Shown here one piece after another: positions 7,088 to 16,034 of a stretch of 39,647 nt of DNA. The position numbers were made by a program, and so were the translations under genes. Source of the stretch: Candidatus Zixiibacteriota bacterium. GTDB lineage: Bacteria; Zixibacteria; MSB-5A5; DSPP01. The DNA is taken from contig JAKEHY010000011.1 of the NCBI GenBank assembly GCA_022614805.1, positions 1 to 39,647 of the forward strand, read 5' to 3'. The notes under the pieces are model-generated. The model saw only the letters and a list, made by a program, of their open reading frames with translations, searched no databases and was not told the DNA's origin. Numbering within the stretch: the stretch's first letter is position 1; the number at the start of each line of letters is the position of its first letter.

Positions 7088-7116
7088 TTGAATGGGGTTT
7101 ATTTCTATCATAGATT
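7088..7116 (+). promoter_or_regulatory. Promoter of the pyrK operon, apparently leaderless
   Basis: TTGAAT (7088-7093), a 17-base spacer and TAGATT (7111-7116), with six bases between the -10 box and the pyrK ATG at 7123. Transcription should start at or beside the start codon. Confidence 0.6.
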
Positions 7117-7122
7117 ATCAGC

Positions 7123-7971
7123 ATGCTTAAAGATTACGAAGTGGCCGTAACAAAAGCTCAAAAACTGCCCGGGCGAATGTTTTTCCTTGAATTTGAAGCG
7201 CCGGGACTGGCTAAAAAATGCGAGCCCGGGGAATTTGTAATGCTCAAGGTGGAACCTGGAACCGACCCGTTTTTGCGCCGGGCCTTTTCGGTTTTTTACA
7301 CCGAGCCGAAGCGCGGAAAGCTCGCCATTTTGGGCAAGAGTTATGGCTTTGGCACCACGCGGTTGCGGGAGAAAAAGGCCGGCGACCGGTTGAAAATGGC
7401 CGGCCCCCTGGGAAACCGGTTCGGACAGGCAAAAAAGAAAGAGACCGCCTTGCTGGTTGCCGGCGGAGTCGGCCTGGCTCCGCTTTATTTTTATCAGCAG
7501 GTCTTGGCGGCCGAGCGGCGCAAAGAGACGTACCTATTTTTGGGCACGCGCACAAAGGCGGAAGCCCTGGCTTTGAAAAGGCTCATGCCACAGACGGTCA
7601 ATTTACAGATTGCCACCGACGATGGCTCGTACGGTTATGAAGGCCGGGTGACCGATTTGCTGGAGAAATGGTTGGAAAAAAACCGCAGCGGACAGGTTCT
7701 GCGACTGCTGTCCTGCGGGCCGGACCCGATGATGGCAAAAACGGTGGAACTCGCCGGAAAATTTGATTTGCCCATCGAAGTTTCGCTCGAGACGGCGATG
7801 GCCTGCGGCTGGGGCATCTGCATCGGCTGCGCCGTCAAATCCGTACCGGACGAGAAAACAGCGTCCGAGTTTCCAAAAACCCCGGACGGCTTTATCTTCC
7901 AGCGGGCCTGCGTCGACGGGCCGGTTTTTAACGGGCACCGAGTCGTGTGGGAGTCCGATGGCCCGGCGTAG
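7123..7971 (+). CDS. pyrK: Dihydroorotate dehydrogenase electron-transfer subunit PyrK
   Basis: A 282-residue ferredoxin-reductase-like protein. The FAD-binding segment is FLRRAFSVFYTEP (Arg52-Ser56). The nucleotide-binding part has LLVAGGVGLAPLYF and LLSCGPDPMMA. The C-terminal 2Fe-2S site has Cys228, Cys233, Cys236 and Cys263, the CX4CX2CXnC pattern of PyrK. It passes electrons from PyrD-bound FMN to NAD+ in the B-type dihydroorotate dehydrogenase. Its stop lies 14 bases inside pyrD, as expected for partners made together. It is the first gene of the operon and has no Shine-Dalgarno site but a promoter ending six bases before the ATG. Confidence 0.95.
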   Translation: MLKDYEVAVTKAQKLPGRMFFLEFEAPGLAKKCEPGEFVMLKVEPGTDPFLRRAFSVFYTEPKRGKLAILGKSYGFGTTRLREKKAGDRLKMAGPLGNRFGQAKKKETALLVAGGVGLAPLYFYQQVLAAERRKETYLFLGTRTKAEALALKRLMPQTVNLQIATDDGSYGYEGRVTDLLEKWLEKNRSGQVLRLLSCGPDPMMAKTVELAGKFDLPIEVSLETAMACGWGICIGCAVKSVPDEKTASEFPKTPDGFIFQRACVDGPVFNGHRVVWESDGPA

Positions 7972-8962
7972 CCCACCATTAAAAGTGAAACCGGATTTGA
8001 AAATTAATTTTGCGGGGTTGGAATTTGCCAATCCCGTGCTGGTCGCCTCCGGCACGTTCAACTACGGCGAGGAGATGGCGAAGTTCTATCCGCTTTCAAA
8101 GCTGGGGGGCATCGTCACCAAGTCGATTACGAAAAAACCGCGGCCGGGGCACCCCTTTCCCCGCACCTACGAGACCAAAGGGGGGATGCTGAACGCCATC
8201 GGGCTGGCCAATCCGGGAATTGAAAAGTTTTTGTCGAAGAAGATGCCTTTCTTGCGAACGCTCGGAACCCGGCTGGTGGTGAACATCGCCGGTTCGACGG
8301 TTGAAGAGTTCGTTGAACTCGCCCAAAGACTCTCGGACGTGGAAGGAATCGATGCCCTCGAGGTGAACATCTCCTGCCCGAACGTGAAGGAGGGGGGGCT
8401 GGAATTTTCCGCCACTCCCCAGCCGGCCTTTCGGGTTCTTTCCGCCGTACGCAAGGCCACCCGCTTGCCGCTCGTGGCCAAGCTCTCTCCCAATACAGCC
8501 GACATCGGCGCCGTTGCGCGGGCGGCGGAAGAGGCGGGGATGGAAGGGGTTTCACTCATCAACACTCTGGTGGGGATGGCGGTCGATTTGAAAACCCGGC
8601 GGCCGATTTTGTCCAATGTCACCGGCGGGCTTTCGGGACCGGCCGTCAAGCCGGTGGCGTTGGCCATGGTTTATAAAGTCGCGCGTCAAGTCAAAATCCC
8701 GATAATGGCTATTGGCGGCATCTGCAATGCCGCCGACGCGCTGGAGTTTATGCTGGGCGGCGCCACCCTCGTGCAAATTGGCACGGCCAACTTCACAGAC
8801 CCGTTGGCGGCCCCCCGGGCGGTGGAGGGGATTGAAGACTTTTTGAAAGAAAAAAACATTCCCTCTGTCGGGCAACTGGTTGGAAGTCTGCGCACCCCGG
8901 CGGAAGAAATAGATTCCTCCCCAAAGCGGCCCAAACTGGATGAGCTTCGAGTCCAAACTTAA
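7958..8962 (+). CDS. pyrD: Dihydroorotate dehydrogenase (class 1B) catalytic subunit
   Basis: A 334-residue TIM-barrel flavoenzyme that oxidises dihydroorotate to orotate. Class 1B signs are the catalytic Cys140 in VNISCPNVKEGG, the FMN/substrate segments MLNAIGLANPG and NTLVGMAVDL, and the phosphate-binding MAIGGICNAADALEFM and GTANFTDPLA. The frame is open further upstream, but the ATG at 7958 (MARRSPPLK) has GGGAG six bases before it and gives normal family length. It overlaps pyrK by 14 bases and pyrF by 23, which supports translational coupling. Confidence 0.96.
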   Translation: MARRSPPLKVKPDLKINFAGLEFANPVLVASGTFNYGEEMAKFYPLSKLGGIVTKSITKKPRPGHPFPRTYETKGGMLNAIGLANPGIEKFLSKKMPFLRTLGTRLVVNIAGSTVEEFVELAQRLSDVEGIDALEVNISCPNVKEGGLEFSATPQPAFRVLSAVRKATRLPLVAKLSPNTADIGAVARAAEEAGMEGVSLINTLVGMAVDLKTRRPILSNVTGGLSGPAVKPVALAMVYKVARQVKIPIMAIGGICNAADALEFMLGGATLVQIGTANFTDPLAAPRAVEGIEDFLKEKNIPSVGQLVGSLRTPAEEIDSSPKRPKLDELRVQT

Positions 8963-9758
8963 AGCCGGCGTCTCGCGCTACGGTTTTCTCTGTTTGGGGC
9001 TGGATACGGAACTGGAGAAACTGCCGGCGCCGTTGGCCAAGTCTCCGGATTCCATTTTAAATTTCAATCTGGAAATGATAGAGGCCGCCTCGGCCCATGT
9101 GGCCGCCTTCAAGCCGAATTTAGCTTTTTACGAGGCTTTGGGCAGCGTCGGCTGGGAGATTTTGAAAAAAACCTGCGAGGCGATTCCGAAGGAGAAAATC
9201 ATCATTCTGGACGGCAAGCGGGGGGATATCGGCAACTCGGCCCGACTGTATGCCAAGGCGATGTTTGAAGAGCTGGGGGGGGATGCCGTGACGGTTAACC
9301 CGTATCTGGGGGCCGATTCGCTGGTTCCCTTTATGGAAAATCCGGAAAAGGGGGTCTATCTTCTTTGTTTGACTTCCAATCCGGGGGCTTCCAGCTTTCA
9401 GCTTTTTCCTTTGGCCGACCCGCTCTATTTGCGGGTGGCGCGCAAGGCGAACGAATGGAATCAGCACCGCAACATCGGCCTGGTGGTGGGGGCCACCCAT
9501 CCCCAGCCCCTGGCGGCCGCTCGTCAGGCCGCTCCCGAACTTCCCTTTTTAATCCCCGGTGTCGGCGCCCAGGGGGGGAGCCTTTGGGATACCGTTCACT
9601 ACGGCACCGGCGGGGGAAAAATCCCGACTTTGGTGAATCTTTCCCGCTCGGTTCTGTACGCCTCTTCGGGAAACGACTATAAAGAGCGGGCCGAAGAAGA
9701 ACTCGTTAAGATAAAAACCGAAATCGAACGGCTTTTGACCCGGAAAGTCCCCCAATAA
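8940..9758 (+). CDS. pyrF: Orotidine 5'-phosphate decarboxylase (long, type 2)
   Basis: A 272-residue OMP decarboxylase that makes UMP. The catalytic charged array is LDGKRGDIGNSA, with Asp91, Lys93 and Asp96, and the length matches the type 2 subfamily. Other motifs are LGLDTE near the N-terminus, VTVNPYLGADSLVPF, and LIPGVGAQGG for phosphate binding. The ATG at 8940 lies inside the end of pyrD, so expression probably depends on coupling; no clear separate ribosome binding site is visible. With pyrK and pyrD it supplies the last two steps of UMP synthesis. Confidence 0.96.
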   Translation: MSFESKLKAGVSRYGFLCLGLDTELEKLPAPLAKSPDSILNFNLEMIEAASAHVAAFKPNLAFYEALGSVGWEILKKTCEAIPKEKIIILDGKRGDIGNSARLYAKAMFEELGGDAVTVNPYLGADSLVPFMENPEKGVYLLCLTSNPGASSFQLFPLADPLYLRVARKANEWNQHRNIGLVVGATHPQPLAAARQAAPELPFLIPGVGAQGGSLWDTVHYGTGGGKIPTLVNLSRSVLYASSGNDYKERAEEELVKIKTEIERLLTRKVPQ

Positions 9759-9762
9759 AGCC

Positions 9763-11334
9763 ATGCTTCTTCCCACCCTTCGCCAGATGGCGGCCATCGA
9801 CCGGGAGGCAATTGAAAAACTAAAAATTCCGGTGGGTGATTTGATGGAAAAGGCGGGTGGGGGGGTGGCCGCCTCGGCGGTGGATTTTTTGGGCAAAATC
9901 GCCGGGAAAAAGATTGCGGTTTTGTCCGGCAAGGGGAACAACGGCGGGGACGGCCTGGTTGCCGCGCGAGAACTGCTTAGTCAAAAAGCGAAGGTCAAAG
10001 TTTTTCTTTTGGCAAAAAGGAAAGAGTTAGAAGGGGCCGGCCTGGCCAACCTGAAAAAATATCGCGGCCCGCTGGTGGAGTGGGACGGAAGCGCAAAGCC
10101 GGTTTTGCAGTTCGGGCCGGATTTGATAATCGACGCCCTTTTTGGCACCGGCTTCACCGGAACGCTGCCGGAGAAGGTAGCCGAACTGGTCTCCGTAGTG
10201 AACCAGCAGAAGCTTCCCGTACTTGCGGTGGATGTGCCCTCCGGGTTTGATGCCGATGAGGAACGGCCGATGCGGGATGTTTTTTCTGCCGTCCGGACGG
10301 TTACTTTTGCCTATCCGAAAGTGGCGCAGGTTTTTTACCCCGGGCGGGAATTTGTCGGCCGGCTACAATTGGTGGACATCGGAATACCGCCAGCGGCGGT
10401 AAAAGAAAGAGTGGAGTTGAACCTAATCACCCCTTGGGAGGTTGCCCAATGGCTGCCGGGGCGCAATCCGCAGGGGCACAAAGGCACATTCGGAAAGGTT
10501 TTTCTTTTGGCGGGCTCGCTCGGGATGACCGGGGCGGCGGCTTTGGCCGCAGAGGCGGTTTTGCGTTCCGGAGCAGGGATGGTCTTTCTGGGAACGGCGG
10601 CGAGTCTTTGCACGGCGGTTGCGTCACGGCTGCGGGAAGTGGTGATAAGACCCCTGCCGGAAATTAGAAAAAAGTCGGCGATAGCTCTGCGTTCGCTGGG
10701 GGAAGTTCGGCTGTACGCCGAAGAGGCAGATATAGCCGCGGTCGGGCCGGGGTTGGGACAGCATTACGAAACGATTGAATTGGTGCAGCGATTCGTGGCC
10801 GTTTTAGAAAAACCGCTGGTTCTCGACGCCGACGGCCTGAATGCGGTGGCCAAAAAGCCGGAAGTTTTGAGACAAAGGAGGTTTCCGACCGTTTTGACGC
10901 CGCATAGCGGCGAATTGGCGCGCTTGTTAGAAGTCTCTACGGAAGAAATTCTGAACGACCGGGTCAGCGCCGCGCGGCGGGGAGCGGCCGAACTAAATTC
11001 AATTTTGTTGTTAAAGGGAACGCCGACTGTTATTGCCGCTCCGAGAGGAGAGGTTTGGGTTTCCCCCACCGGCAATTCCGGTATGGCGACCGCCGGGTCG
11101 GGGGATGTTTTGACCGGGCTTTTAGCCGGGCTTCTGGCTCAAGGAATGGAGCCCATGAAATCCGCCTGCGCGGCCGCTTTCCTGCACGGTTGGGGCGGGG
11201 ACCTCGCCAAAGAAAAACGGGGGAAACGGAGTTTGATTGCGGGGGATATTTTGGTCGCCCTGCCCGACGCTTTTGCGCGCTTGCAATCGATTCCGGTTTC
11301 CCCGCCACTGGGGATGCCGGGCAGTTTGTGGTAG
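9763..11334 (+). CDS. nnr: Bifunctional NAD(P)H-hydrate epimerase / ADP-dependent dehydratase
   Basis: A 523-residue fusion of the two NAD(P)H repair enzymes. The N-terminal YjeF_N/NnrE epimerase (about 1-215) shows VLSGKGNNGGDGLVAARE, DALFGTGFTG and VDVPSGFDADE. The C-terminal NnrD ribokinase-like dehydratase (about 235-510) shows GKVFLLAGSLGMTGAA, LDADGLNAVA, LTPHSGELARL, LLKGTPTVIA and TAGSGDVLTGLLAG. The enzyme restores hydrated NADH/NADPH to the normal forms. It starts four bases after pyrF stops and clearly belongs to the same run. Both halves look intact. Confidence 0.95.
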   Translation: MLLPTLRQMAAIDREAIEKLKIPVGDLMEKAGGGVAASAVDFLGKIAGKKIAVLSGKGNNGGDGLVAARELLSQKAKVKVFLLAKRKELEGAGLANLKKYRGPLVEWDGSAKPVLQFGPDLIIDALFGTGFTGTLPEKVAELVSVVNQQKLPVLAVDVPSGFDADEERPMRDVFSAVRTVTFAYPKVAQVFYPGREFVGRLQLVDIGIPPAAVKERVELNLITPWEVAQWLPGRNPQGHKGTFGKVFLLAGSLGMTGAAALAAEAVLRSGAGMVFLGTAASLCTAVASRLREVVIRPLPEIRKKSAIALRSLGEVRLYAEEADIAAVGPGLGQHYETIELVQRFVAVLEKPLVLDADGLNAVAKKPEVLRQRRFPTVLTPHSGELARLLEVSTEEILNDRVSAARRGAAELNSILLLKGTPTVIAAPRGEVWVSPTGNSGMATAGSGDVLTGLLAGLLAQGMEPMKSACAAAFLHGWGGDLAKEKRGKRSLIAGDILVALPDAFARLQSIPVSPPLGMPGSLW

Positions 11335-11353
11335 CCGGAGTAAAGGGGATAAG

Positions 11354-12811
11354 GTGATTAAAAGGGCTTTTTTATTCGTTTTTCTTTTTTGCGCGGTCGC
11401 TTCGGGCAAGGGACGCTTCCGCCCGGGGGACTGGATCACCTACGGAAATTTTCGCTACGTCACCTCGGTTTCGGTCGGCTTCACGCACGTTTATTTTGGC
11501 ACCACCGAAGGGGTTTTGCGCTTCGATCGCAACCGGCGGGTCTTTGATGCACCGATGACCACGGCGGACGGGCTGCCGGACAGCTACGTGCGCCAGCTGG
11601 CCTATGACGCCTCAACCGACCAGTTGTACGCGGCAACGGCTCTGGGAGGGGCTTACTTTTTGCCGGCCTTCGGGGAATGGTATCCGGCCACCTTTCCGGA
11701 CAACCTAACAGACCGGGAGCGCCCGAAGCTGCCGCTTTTGGTTCCCGACGATTTCAACCTGCGCTATCTGGGAGACGGCCAGGTGGGGGACAATCAATTC
11801 CGCCGTTTCCGGTTTACCGACTGGGCCGAAGATGGCTTCAACAACCTCTGGATTGGAAGCTGGGGGCTGGGCGCTTTCGTCGGGGATTTGCGCCTGGGAA
11901 CCCTGGTCCGGCTGCCGTACGGTTTGCTCACCTCGCGGGTGGCAGCTTTCTGGATGGAGCCGGGGAAAATCTGGTTTGCCTGCCTGCGAAAAGGGGCGGA
12001 TGCGGGCGGCCTGGCGCTTTGGGATTTGAAGGAGGAGCGCTGGAGCTTTTGGGAGGCCGGACTGGCGGCCAATTTTCCCTCCGACGATATTTTTGCTTTG
12101 TCCGGCAACCAGAACTTCATTTTTCTGGGTACGGAGCAGGGGATTCTCCGATATGACCGCAAAACCGGCTACTTCCGCCCTGCCGGCCGGCGGGGAGGGC
12201 TGCGCGGGGAGGCGGTGCTTGCCCTTCTCGCAACCGAAGGGGGGCTTTTTGCCGGCACCCGCTACGGGGTGTATGCCGTGGATCCCAAGACCGATTCGGT
12301 CTGGAATCTGACTTCCCCCTCTATTGCGGGCGCGGTGGTCAACGATTTGAAAATGGCCGGCAGCTACCTGTGGGCGGCCACCAACCGCGGACTTTTCCGA
12401 CTGGCGGCCGGGAGCAAGAACTGGACCCGCTTTTCCGACGCGAGCCAAATCGCTCTTTCCACCATCCGGTCGCTGGCCGTATCCGGGGAATTCTTGTGGG
12501 CCGGCGGCCTGCGCGGGCTTTTGCAAGTTAACACGGTCAGCGATTCCATCGAGGGGTACCGGGTTGCGGCTGGCGACGCGGACTTGGACGTGTATGCCGT
12601 GGGGGCCAACGGAAAATATGTCTGGGCTGCCGTCCGTTCCGGCGTGTACCAGTTTGACCCGGCCAACAAGGAGTGGGATTTTTTGTCGGACCTGGAGGGG
12701 CTGACTTCCAACGAGATTTACCAAATCCACGTGGAAGGCGACTACGTTTGGTTTGCCACCGCCTCCGGCGCTTCCCGCTTTTTCTGGAACGCCCCCCATC
12801 TGCGCAAATAG
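11354..12811 (+). CDS. Secreted beta-propeller protein (two-component-propeller-like repeats)
   Basis: A 485-residue protein with a signal peptide (AFLFVFLFCAVASGKG) and many blade-like repeats of the form VWFAT-x-GASRF: YFGTTEGVLRFD, YAATALGGAYF, FLGTEQGILRYD, FAGTRYGVYAVD, WAATNRGLFRLA, WAGGLRGLLQV, WAAVRSGVYQFD and WFATASGASRFF. These resemble the propeller modules of hybrid two-component sensors, but no membrane segment or signalling domain follows, so it is a free extracytoplasmic propeller. The start is GTG 11354 with AAAGGGGA five bases upstream. It ends exactly one codon before thiL (TAG-ATG). Function unknown; the position in a nucleotide/cofactor operon is odd for a secreted protein. 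Confidence 0.85.
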   Translation: MIKRAFLFVFLFCAVASGKGRFRPGDWITYGNFRYVTSVSVGFTHVYFGTTEGVLRFDRNRRVFDAPMTTADGLPDSYVRQLAYDASTDQLYAATALGGAYFLPAFGEWYPATFPDNLTDRERPKLPLLVPDDFNLRYLGDGQVGDNQFRRFRFTDWAEDGFNNLWIGSWGLGAFVGDLRLGTLVRLPYGLLTSRVAAFWMEPGKIWFACLRKGADAGGLALWDLKEERWSFWEAGLAANFPSDDIFALSGNQNFIFLGTEQGILRYDRKTGYFRPAGRRGGLRGEAVLALLATEGGLFAGTRYGVYAVDPKTDSVWNLTSPSIAGAVVNDLKMAGSYLWAATNRGLFRLAAGSKNWTRFSDASQIALSTIRSLAVSGEFLWAGGLRGLLQVNTVSDSIEGYRVAAGDADLDVYAVGANGKYVWAAVRSGVYQFDPANKEWDFLSDLEGLTSNEIYQIHVEGDYVWFATASGASRFFWNAPHLRK

Positions 12812-13786
12812 ATGTTTTCCGAGTTCGGCCTGATTCGCCGATTCAAAAAGCTTTTGCGGACGCGCGACCGGCGGGTTCGGCTGGGGGCCGGAGACGATAC
12901 GGCGGCGCTCGCTTTCGGCAGACAAAATCTTTTATTCACCTGCGACTCGGTGGTGGAGGGTGTCCATTTCCGCCTCGACTATTTTTCTTTTTACGAAGTC
13001 GGCTGGCGGCTGGCCAGTGCCAATCTGTCCGACATCGCCGCAATGGGGGGGAAGCCGCTGGCGGCGTTAATCACTTTGGGCGCTCGCAAAGGGCTTAATG
13101 AGAAAAACATCTTTGAGTCGTATCGGGGGATTTTGACGCTTTTGTCCAAGTTCAACTGCCCGGTTGTCGGCGGGGATATCGTCCGTTCCAGGCAATTTTT
13201 TCTGGATATGGCGATGCTGGGGGTGGCCGGGGAAAAACTCTTCACCCGGTCCGGTGCGCGGCCGGGCCAGCTGGTCGTCGTTACCGGTGAACTGGGTCGT
13301 TCGCTCTTGGGTTTTAAGTTGCTATCCCAAGCAAAGAAACGGCCGTTGTCCATTTTGACAGAAAAGCATCTCCGCCCGTTTCCGCGGCTTCTGGAGTCGG
13401 GTTTTCTTGCTTCTCGAGTTAAAGTCGGAGCGATGATAGACATTTCGGACGGTTTGTCTTCCGAACTCTCTCACCTTTGCGAGCAGAGCGGAGTCGGTTT
13501 TGAAATCGAGGAGGAAAAACTCCCCTTGCACCCGGTTCTGGTGAAAGAAGCCCGGATGCTCGGGCTCTCGGCGACCAAACTGGCTTTGAGTTCGGGGGAG
13601 GAATACGAGCTTTTGTTCACCTGTCCTGTTTTGGAAGAAAAAAAGCTTCTGTCTTGGAACCGAGGCCGTCGAGGAGCGCCCTTTACGGTCATTGGCCGGA
13701 CTGTTAAAAGTCCGAAAAAGATTTTTCTGAAAAAAACGAGCGGACCCACACGCCTGGTACAACCCACCGGCTTTCGGCACTTTTAG
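12812..13786 (+). CDS. thiL: Thiamine-monophosphate kinase
   Basis: A 324-residue protein of the PurM/ThiL fold that phosphorylates thiamine monophosphate to the diphosphate cofactor. Diagnostic motifs are LGAGDDTAALAF, DSVVEGVHFRLDYF, ASANLSDIAAMGGKPLA, VVGGDIVR and MIDISDGLSSELSHL, followed by SGEEYELLF. The ATG follows directly after the stop of the propeller gene, so it is translationally coupled. It is the last gene of the run that begins with pyrK. Confidence 0.95.
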   Translation: MFSEFGLIRRFKKLLRTRDRRVRLGAGDDTAALAFGRQNLLFTCDSVVEGVHFRLDYFSFYEVGWRLASANLSDIAAMGGKPLAALITLGARKGLNEKNIFESYRGILTLLSKFNCPVVGGDIVRSRQFFLDMAMLGVAGEKLFTRSGARPGQLVVVTGELGRSLLGFKLLSQAKKRPLSILTEKHLRPFPRLLESGFLASRVKVGAMIDISDGLSSELSHLCEQSGVGFEIEEEKLPLHPVLVKEARMLGLSATKLALSSGEEYELLFTCPVLEEKKLLSWNRGRRGAPFTVIGRTVKSPKKIFLKKTSGPTRLVQPTGFRHF

Positions 13787-13800
13787 GCAAGCTTGGAGAG

Positions 13801-13838
13801 AAATAAAAAGCCGCCCTCGGCTTTCACTCGGGGCGGCT
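13801..13838 (-). terminator. Terminator of the minus-strand lipoprotein gene
   Basis: On the reverse strand AGCCGCCC (13838-13831) and GGGCGGCT (13816-13809) pair and are followed by TTTTATTT. It faces the end of the lipoprotein gene and may also slow transcription leaving thiL from the other side. Confidence 0.8.
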
Positions 13839-13857
13839 CTTAGTCTGTGCAAGTTTT

Positions 13858-14748
13858 TTAATCCGGCACACCCACGCGATAAAGCAGGCCCCACTGCCGG
13901 GAGTCGTAGTCGTTCAAATCGTCGCTGGCCAACACGTGCCCTTTCAAAACGTCCACCACCAAATGCCAGCGACCGAAAAAGTTGGCGTGGGAAGGAATGA
14001 AGATATACCCGGAAAAGGAGCCGTCGCCATTGTTGGCCAGTTTTTTGCGGCGGTGGCTGGGCAACGTTCCCATCTGGATATGGGCGTGCAGGTAAACGGA
14101 ATCGGTAGCGTCCCCGGTATAAACGGTCACATTGACGGAGTCCCCTTTGGCGAACTCAATTATGTCCGGCCGCAAAGTTATGGCCAAAATGCTGTCCGCC
14201 CTGACGGTTTGAGAAGCCGCGCCGGATTCGATTTTTACCGAATCGATTTTGGCCGTGTTGGGAACGGAGACTAACTCAATTCCGGAAACGCCGGCCAGAA
14301 CCCAGCCGCGATAACGAGTTGCGTCCAAGCCGCGCTTTTCAAAATACAACAGGCGGGTGGCCACTTCGGTGAAGGGTTTTTCCAAATGGACGGTGTCGCT
14401 TGAGTCGGTGCCGACGATGTGTAAAATTCCCTCGAGCGAGTCTATCAACGTAACGGTGATGGAGGGAAAAGGATGGGTTGAATCGGCCGGCTGGCGGACG
14501 CCCCATCCGATAATACGCCCCCGCGCCAATAGCTGGCGCCACCAGAGCTTGATGCTATCGACGGCGGCTTTGGACAAGGTTTGGTCAGCCGGGGAAAGCA
14601 CGTCCGAGCCGGTCATATCGGCGTTCTGACCGATTAGAGTCAGAATGGCGGCCTGGTCTGGGTCGGTGTTGGTGCTCTTGTTCGAGCAGCCGAAGGCGGC
14701 CATCAGCAGAACCAGACCGAGAATCAAACAGATAAATTTTTTGGTCAT
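13858..14748 (-). CDS. Lipoprotein of unknown function
   Basis: A 296-residue protein with a lipoprotein signal (LILGLVLLMAAFGC, lipobox AAFGC) followed by a Ser/Thr/Asn linker (SNKSTNTDPDQ). The rest is rich in beta-strand-like segments, such as SITVTLIDSLEGILHIVG, TDSVYLHAHIQMGTLP and GSFSGYIFIPSHANFFGRW; the C-terminal part may be an Ig-like sandwich. No enzyme motif is seen. The start is ATG 14748, with AAAGGAGGAG upstream; an in-frame ATG at 14769 has no such site. It is a single gene with its own terminator, convergent with thiL. Confidence 0.82.
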   Translation of the reverse strand: MTKKFICLILGLVLLMAAFGCSNKSTNTDPDQAAILTLIGQNADMTGSDVLSPADQTLSKAAVDSIKLWWRQLLARGRIIGWGVRQPADSTHPFPSITVTLIDSLEGILHIVGTDSSDTVHLEKPFTEVATRLLYFEKRGLDATRYRGWVLAGVSGIELVSVPNTAKIDSVKIESGAASQTVRADSILAITLRPDIIEFAKGDSVNVTVYTGDATDSVYLHAHIQMGTLPSHRRKKLANNGDGSFSGYIFIPSHANFFGRWHLVVDVLKGHVLASDDLNDYDSRQWGLLYRVGVPD

Positions 14749-14859
14749 TTGCTCCTCCTTTGTTTTCACCCGTTTGACAAGCGGTTTTACCCAAAGGTTT
14801 AATGCCTTCTTGCGAATGTTTATCCGAAAAAGCCCGGCACTACATTATACAGAAAAAGC

Positions 14860-14888
14860 TTGGGGGCGTTTCCGGCAAAATGTATATT
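14860..14888 (+). promoter_or_regulatory. Promoter of the TPR-protein gene, apparently leaderless
   Basis: TTGGGG (14860-14865), a 17-base spacer and TATATT (14883-14888), with seven bases between the -10 box and the GTG at 14896. No Shine-Dalgarno site is present for that GTG. Confidence 0.55.
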
Positions 14889-14895
14889 CTTCCTT

Positions 14896-15972
14896 GTGGT
14901 CAGAGCCCGGGCCGGACTTCTTTGCTTTCTTCTAACCTTGCCGCTTTTGGCTTGGCCCCCAACCGCTTTTGCGAAGGTTCTTCCGGATACGGCCCGAGAA
15001 GCGCTCTTTTTGGCCGGGCTGGAAGAGACGGCGGCGGAGCGGTTTGCCGAAGCGGACAGCCTGTTTCGCTCGCTCGTCAAAGCCGAGCCGGGGGACCCCT
15101 GGGGGCATTTTTTCTGGGCGGTGGAGATAGCCGCCCGGATGATGGATGCCGAGCAGGACAGTTTTTCCCCCGCTTTTTCCATCCAGCTTTCGATTGCCCA
15201 ACAGTTGGCAGAAAAGGAATTAAAAAAGCTGAAAAAACAAAAAAGGGAAAGGGAGCGGCCCGACCTGTTTTTGCTTATGGGGAACATCTGGGGCTACCGG
15301 GCGATTCAAGAGCACCGGAAAGGGTATTGGTTCGGCGGTTTGCAGGCGGGGCTTAAGGCCAAAAAGAATTTCGAGCGGGCTTTGGCCTTGGATTCCTCCC
15401 TTGGCGACGCCTACAACGGGCTGGGGAACTACCATTTCTGGAAATCGCAAAGGACGCGCAAGTTTCTCATTTCCACCTTTGTCAAAGATGAACGGGAAAA
15501 AGGGGTTGAACAGTTGATATGGGCGAGGGAGAAGGGGTATTTCTCGCGGTCGGCAGCGACGGCCTCTTTAGTGTGGGCTTTAATTCAGCAGAAAAACTAC
15601 GGCCGGGCACAGGCGCTGACCGATTCTTTGGCGGCGGCCTACCCGGAAGCCAAAAGCCCTTTGTGGGCCAAAGGGACCATTTATCAGGAAAAGGGAATGT
15701 GGGACAGTTCGGCAGCGGTTTTTTCCGAGCTACTCCGCCGGTTGGAGGGGGATTACTCCCAGAGCGGATTTAATTTGGTGGAGTGCCGGGGGCGGCTGGC
15801 GGAAGCCTACTACCACTCCGGGCGCTTCGAGGAGGCCCTGCGGGAGTGTCAGGCGGCCAAAAGCTACAAGCTTTCTTCCAAAAACAAAAAAAGATTAAAG
15901 AAGCGGTTCGATAATCTGACTGAAATTTACAAGAAGTCTCAGAAGGCCATAGCCCAGAACGAACCGGAATAA
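14896..15972 (+). CDS. Exported tetratricopeptide-repeat protein
   Basis: A 358-residue protein with an N-terminal signal peptide (GLLCFLLTLPLLAWPPTAFA) and TPR-like helical pairs: AGLEETAAERFAEADSLF, LALDSSLGDAYNGLGNYHFW, WAKGTIYQEKGMWDSSAAV and CRGRLAEAYYHSGRFEEAL. A highly charged segment (KKLKKQKRERERPD) lies between the first helices. TPR arrays hold protein partners; a periplasmic scaffold role is likely, with an unknown partner. The start is GTG 14896, where the signal peptide begins and just after a promoter; the reading frame is open upstream to 14860. A tail rich in Lys ends the protein. Confidence 0.82.
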   Translation: MVRARAGLLCFLLTLPLLAWPPTAFAKVLPDTAREALFLAGLEETAAERFAEADSLFRSLVKAEPGDPWGHFFWAVEIAARMMDAEQDSFSPAFSIQLSIAQQLAEKELKKLKKQKRERERPDLFLLMGNIWGYRAIQEHRKGYWFGGLQAGLKAKKNFERALALDSSLGDAYNGLGNYHFWKSQRTRKFLISTFVKDEREKGVEQLIWAREKGYFSRSAATASLVWALIQQKNYGRAQALTDSLAAAYPEAKSPLWAKGTIYQEKGMWDSSAAVFSELLRRLEGDYSQSGFNLVECRGRLAEAYYHSGRFEEALRECQAAKSYKLSSKNKKRLKKRFDNLTEIYKKSQKAIAQNEPE

Positions 15973-16005
15973 TTTTTATTCAATAGGCAAACGGCTTCAT
16001 CTTCT

Positions 16006-16034
16006 GCAAACCGATTCAGAGAAGGTCGGTTTGC
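16006..16034. promoter_or_regulatory. Perfect 9-bp inverted repeat between genes
   Basis: GCAAACCGA (16006-16014), an 11-base loop and TCGGTTTGC (16026-16034). No T-run follows, so it is not a standard terminator. A second inverted repeat, CGGCTT...AAGCCG, follows near 16058-16083. Both lie upstream of the 54-residue mini-gene and could be operators or structured leader RNA. Confidence 0.4.

Noticed and set aside
11705-12925. 406-residue minus-strand frame over the propeller gene
   Set aside because: Entirely antisense to a well-supported gene with blade repeats; low-complexity Gly/Pro/Gln composition.
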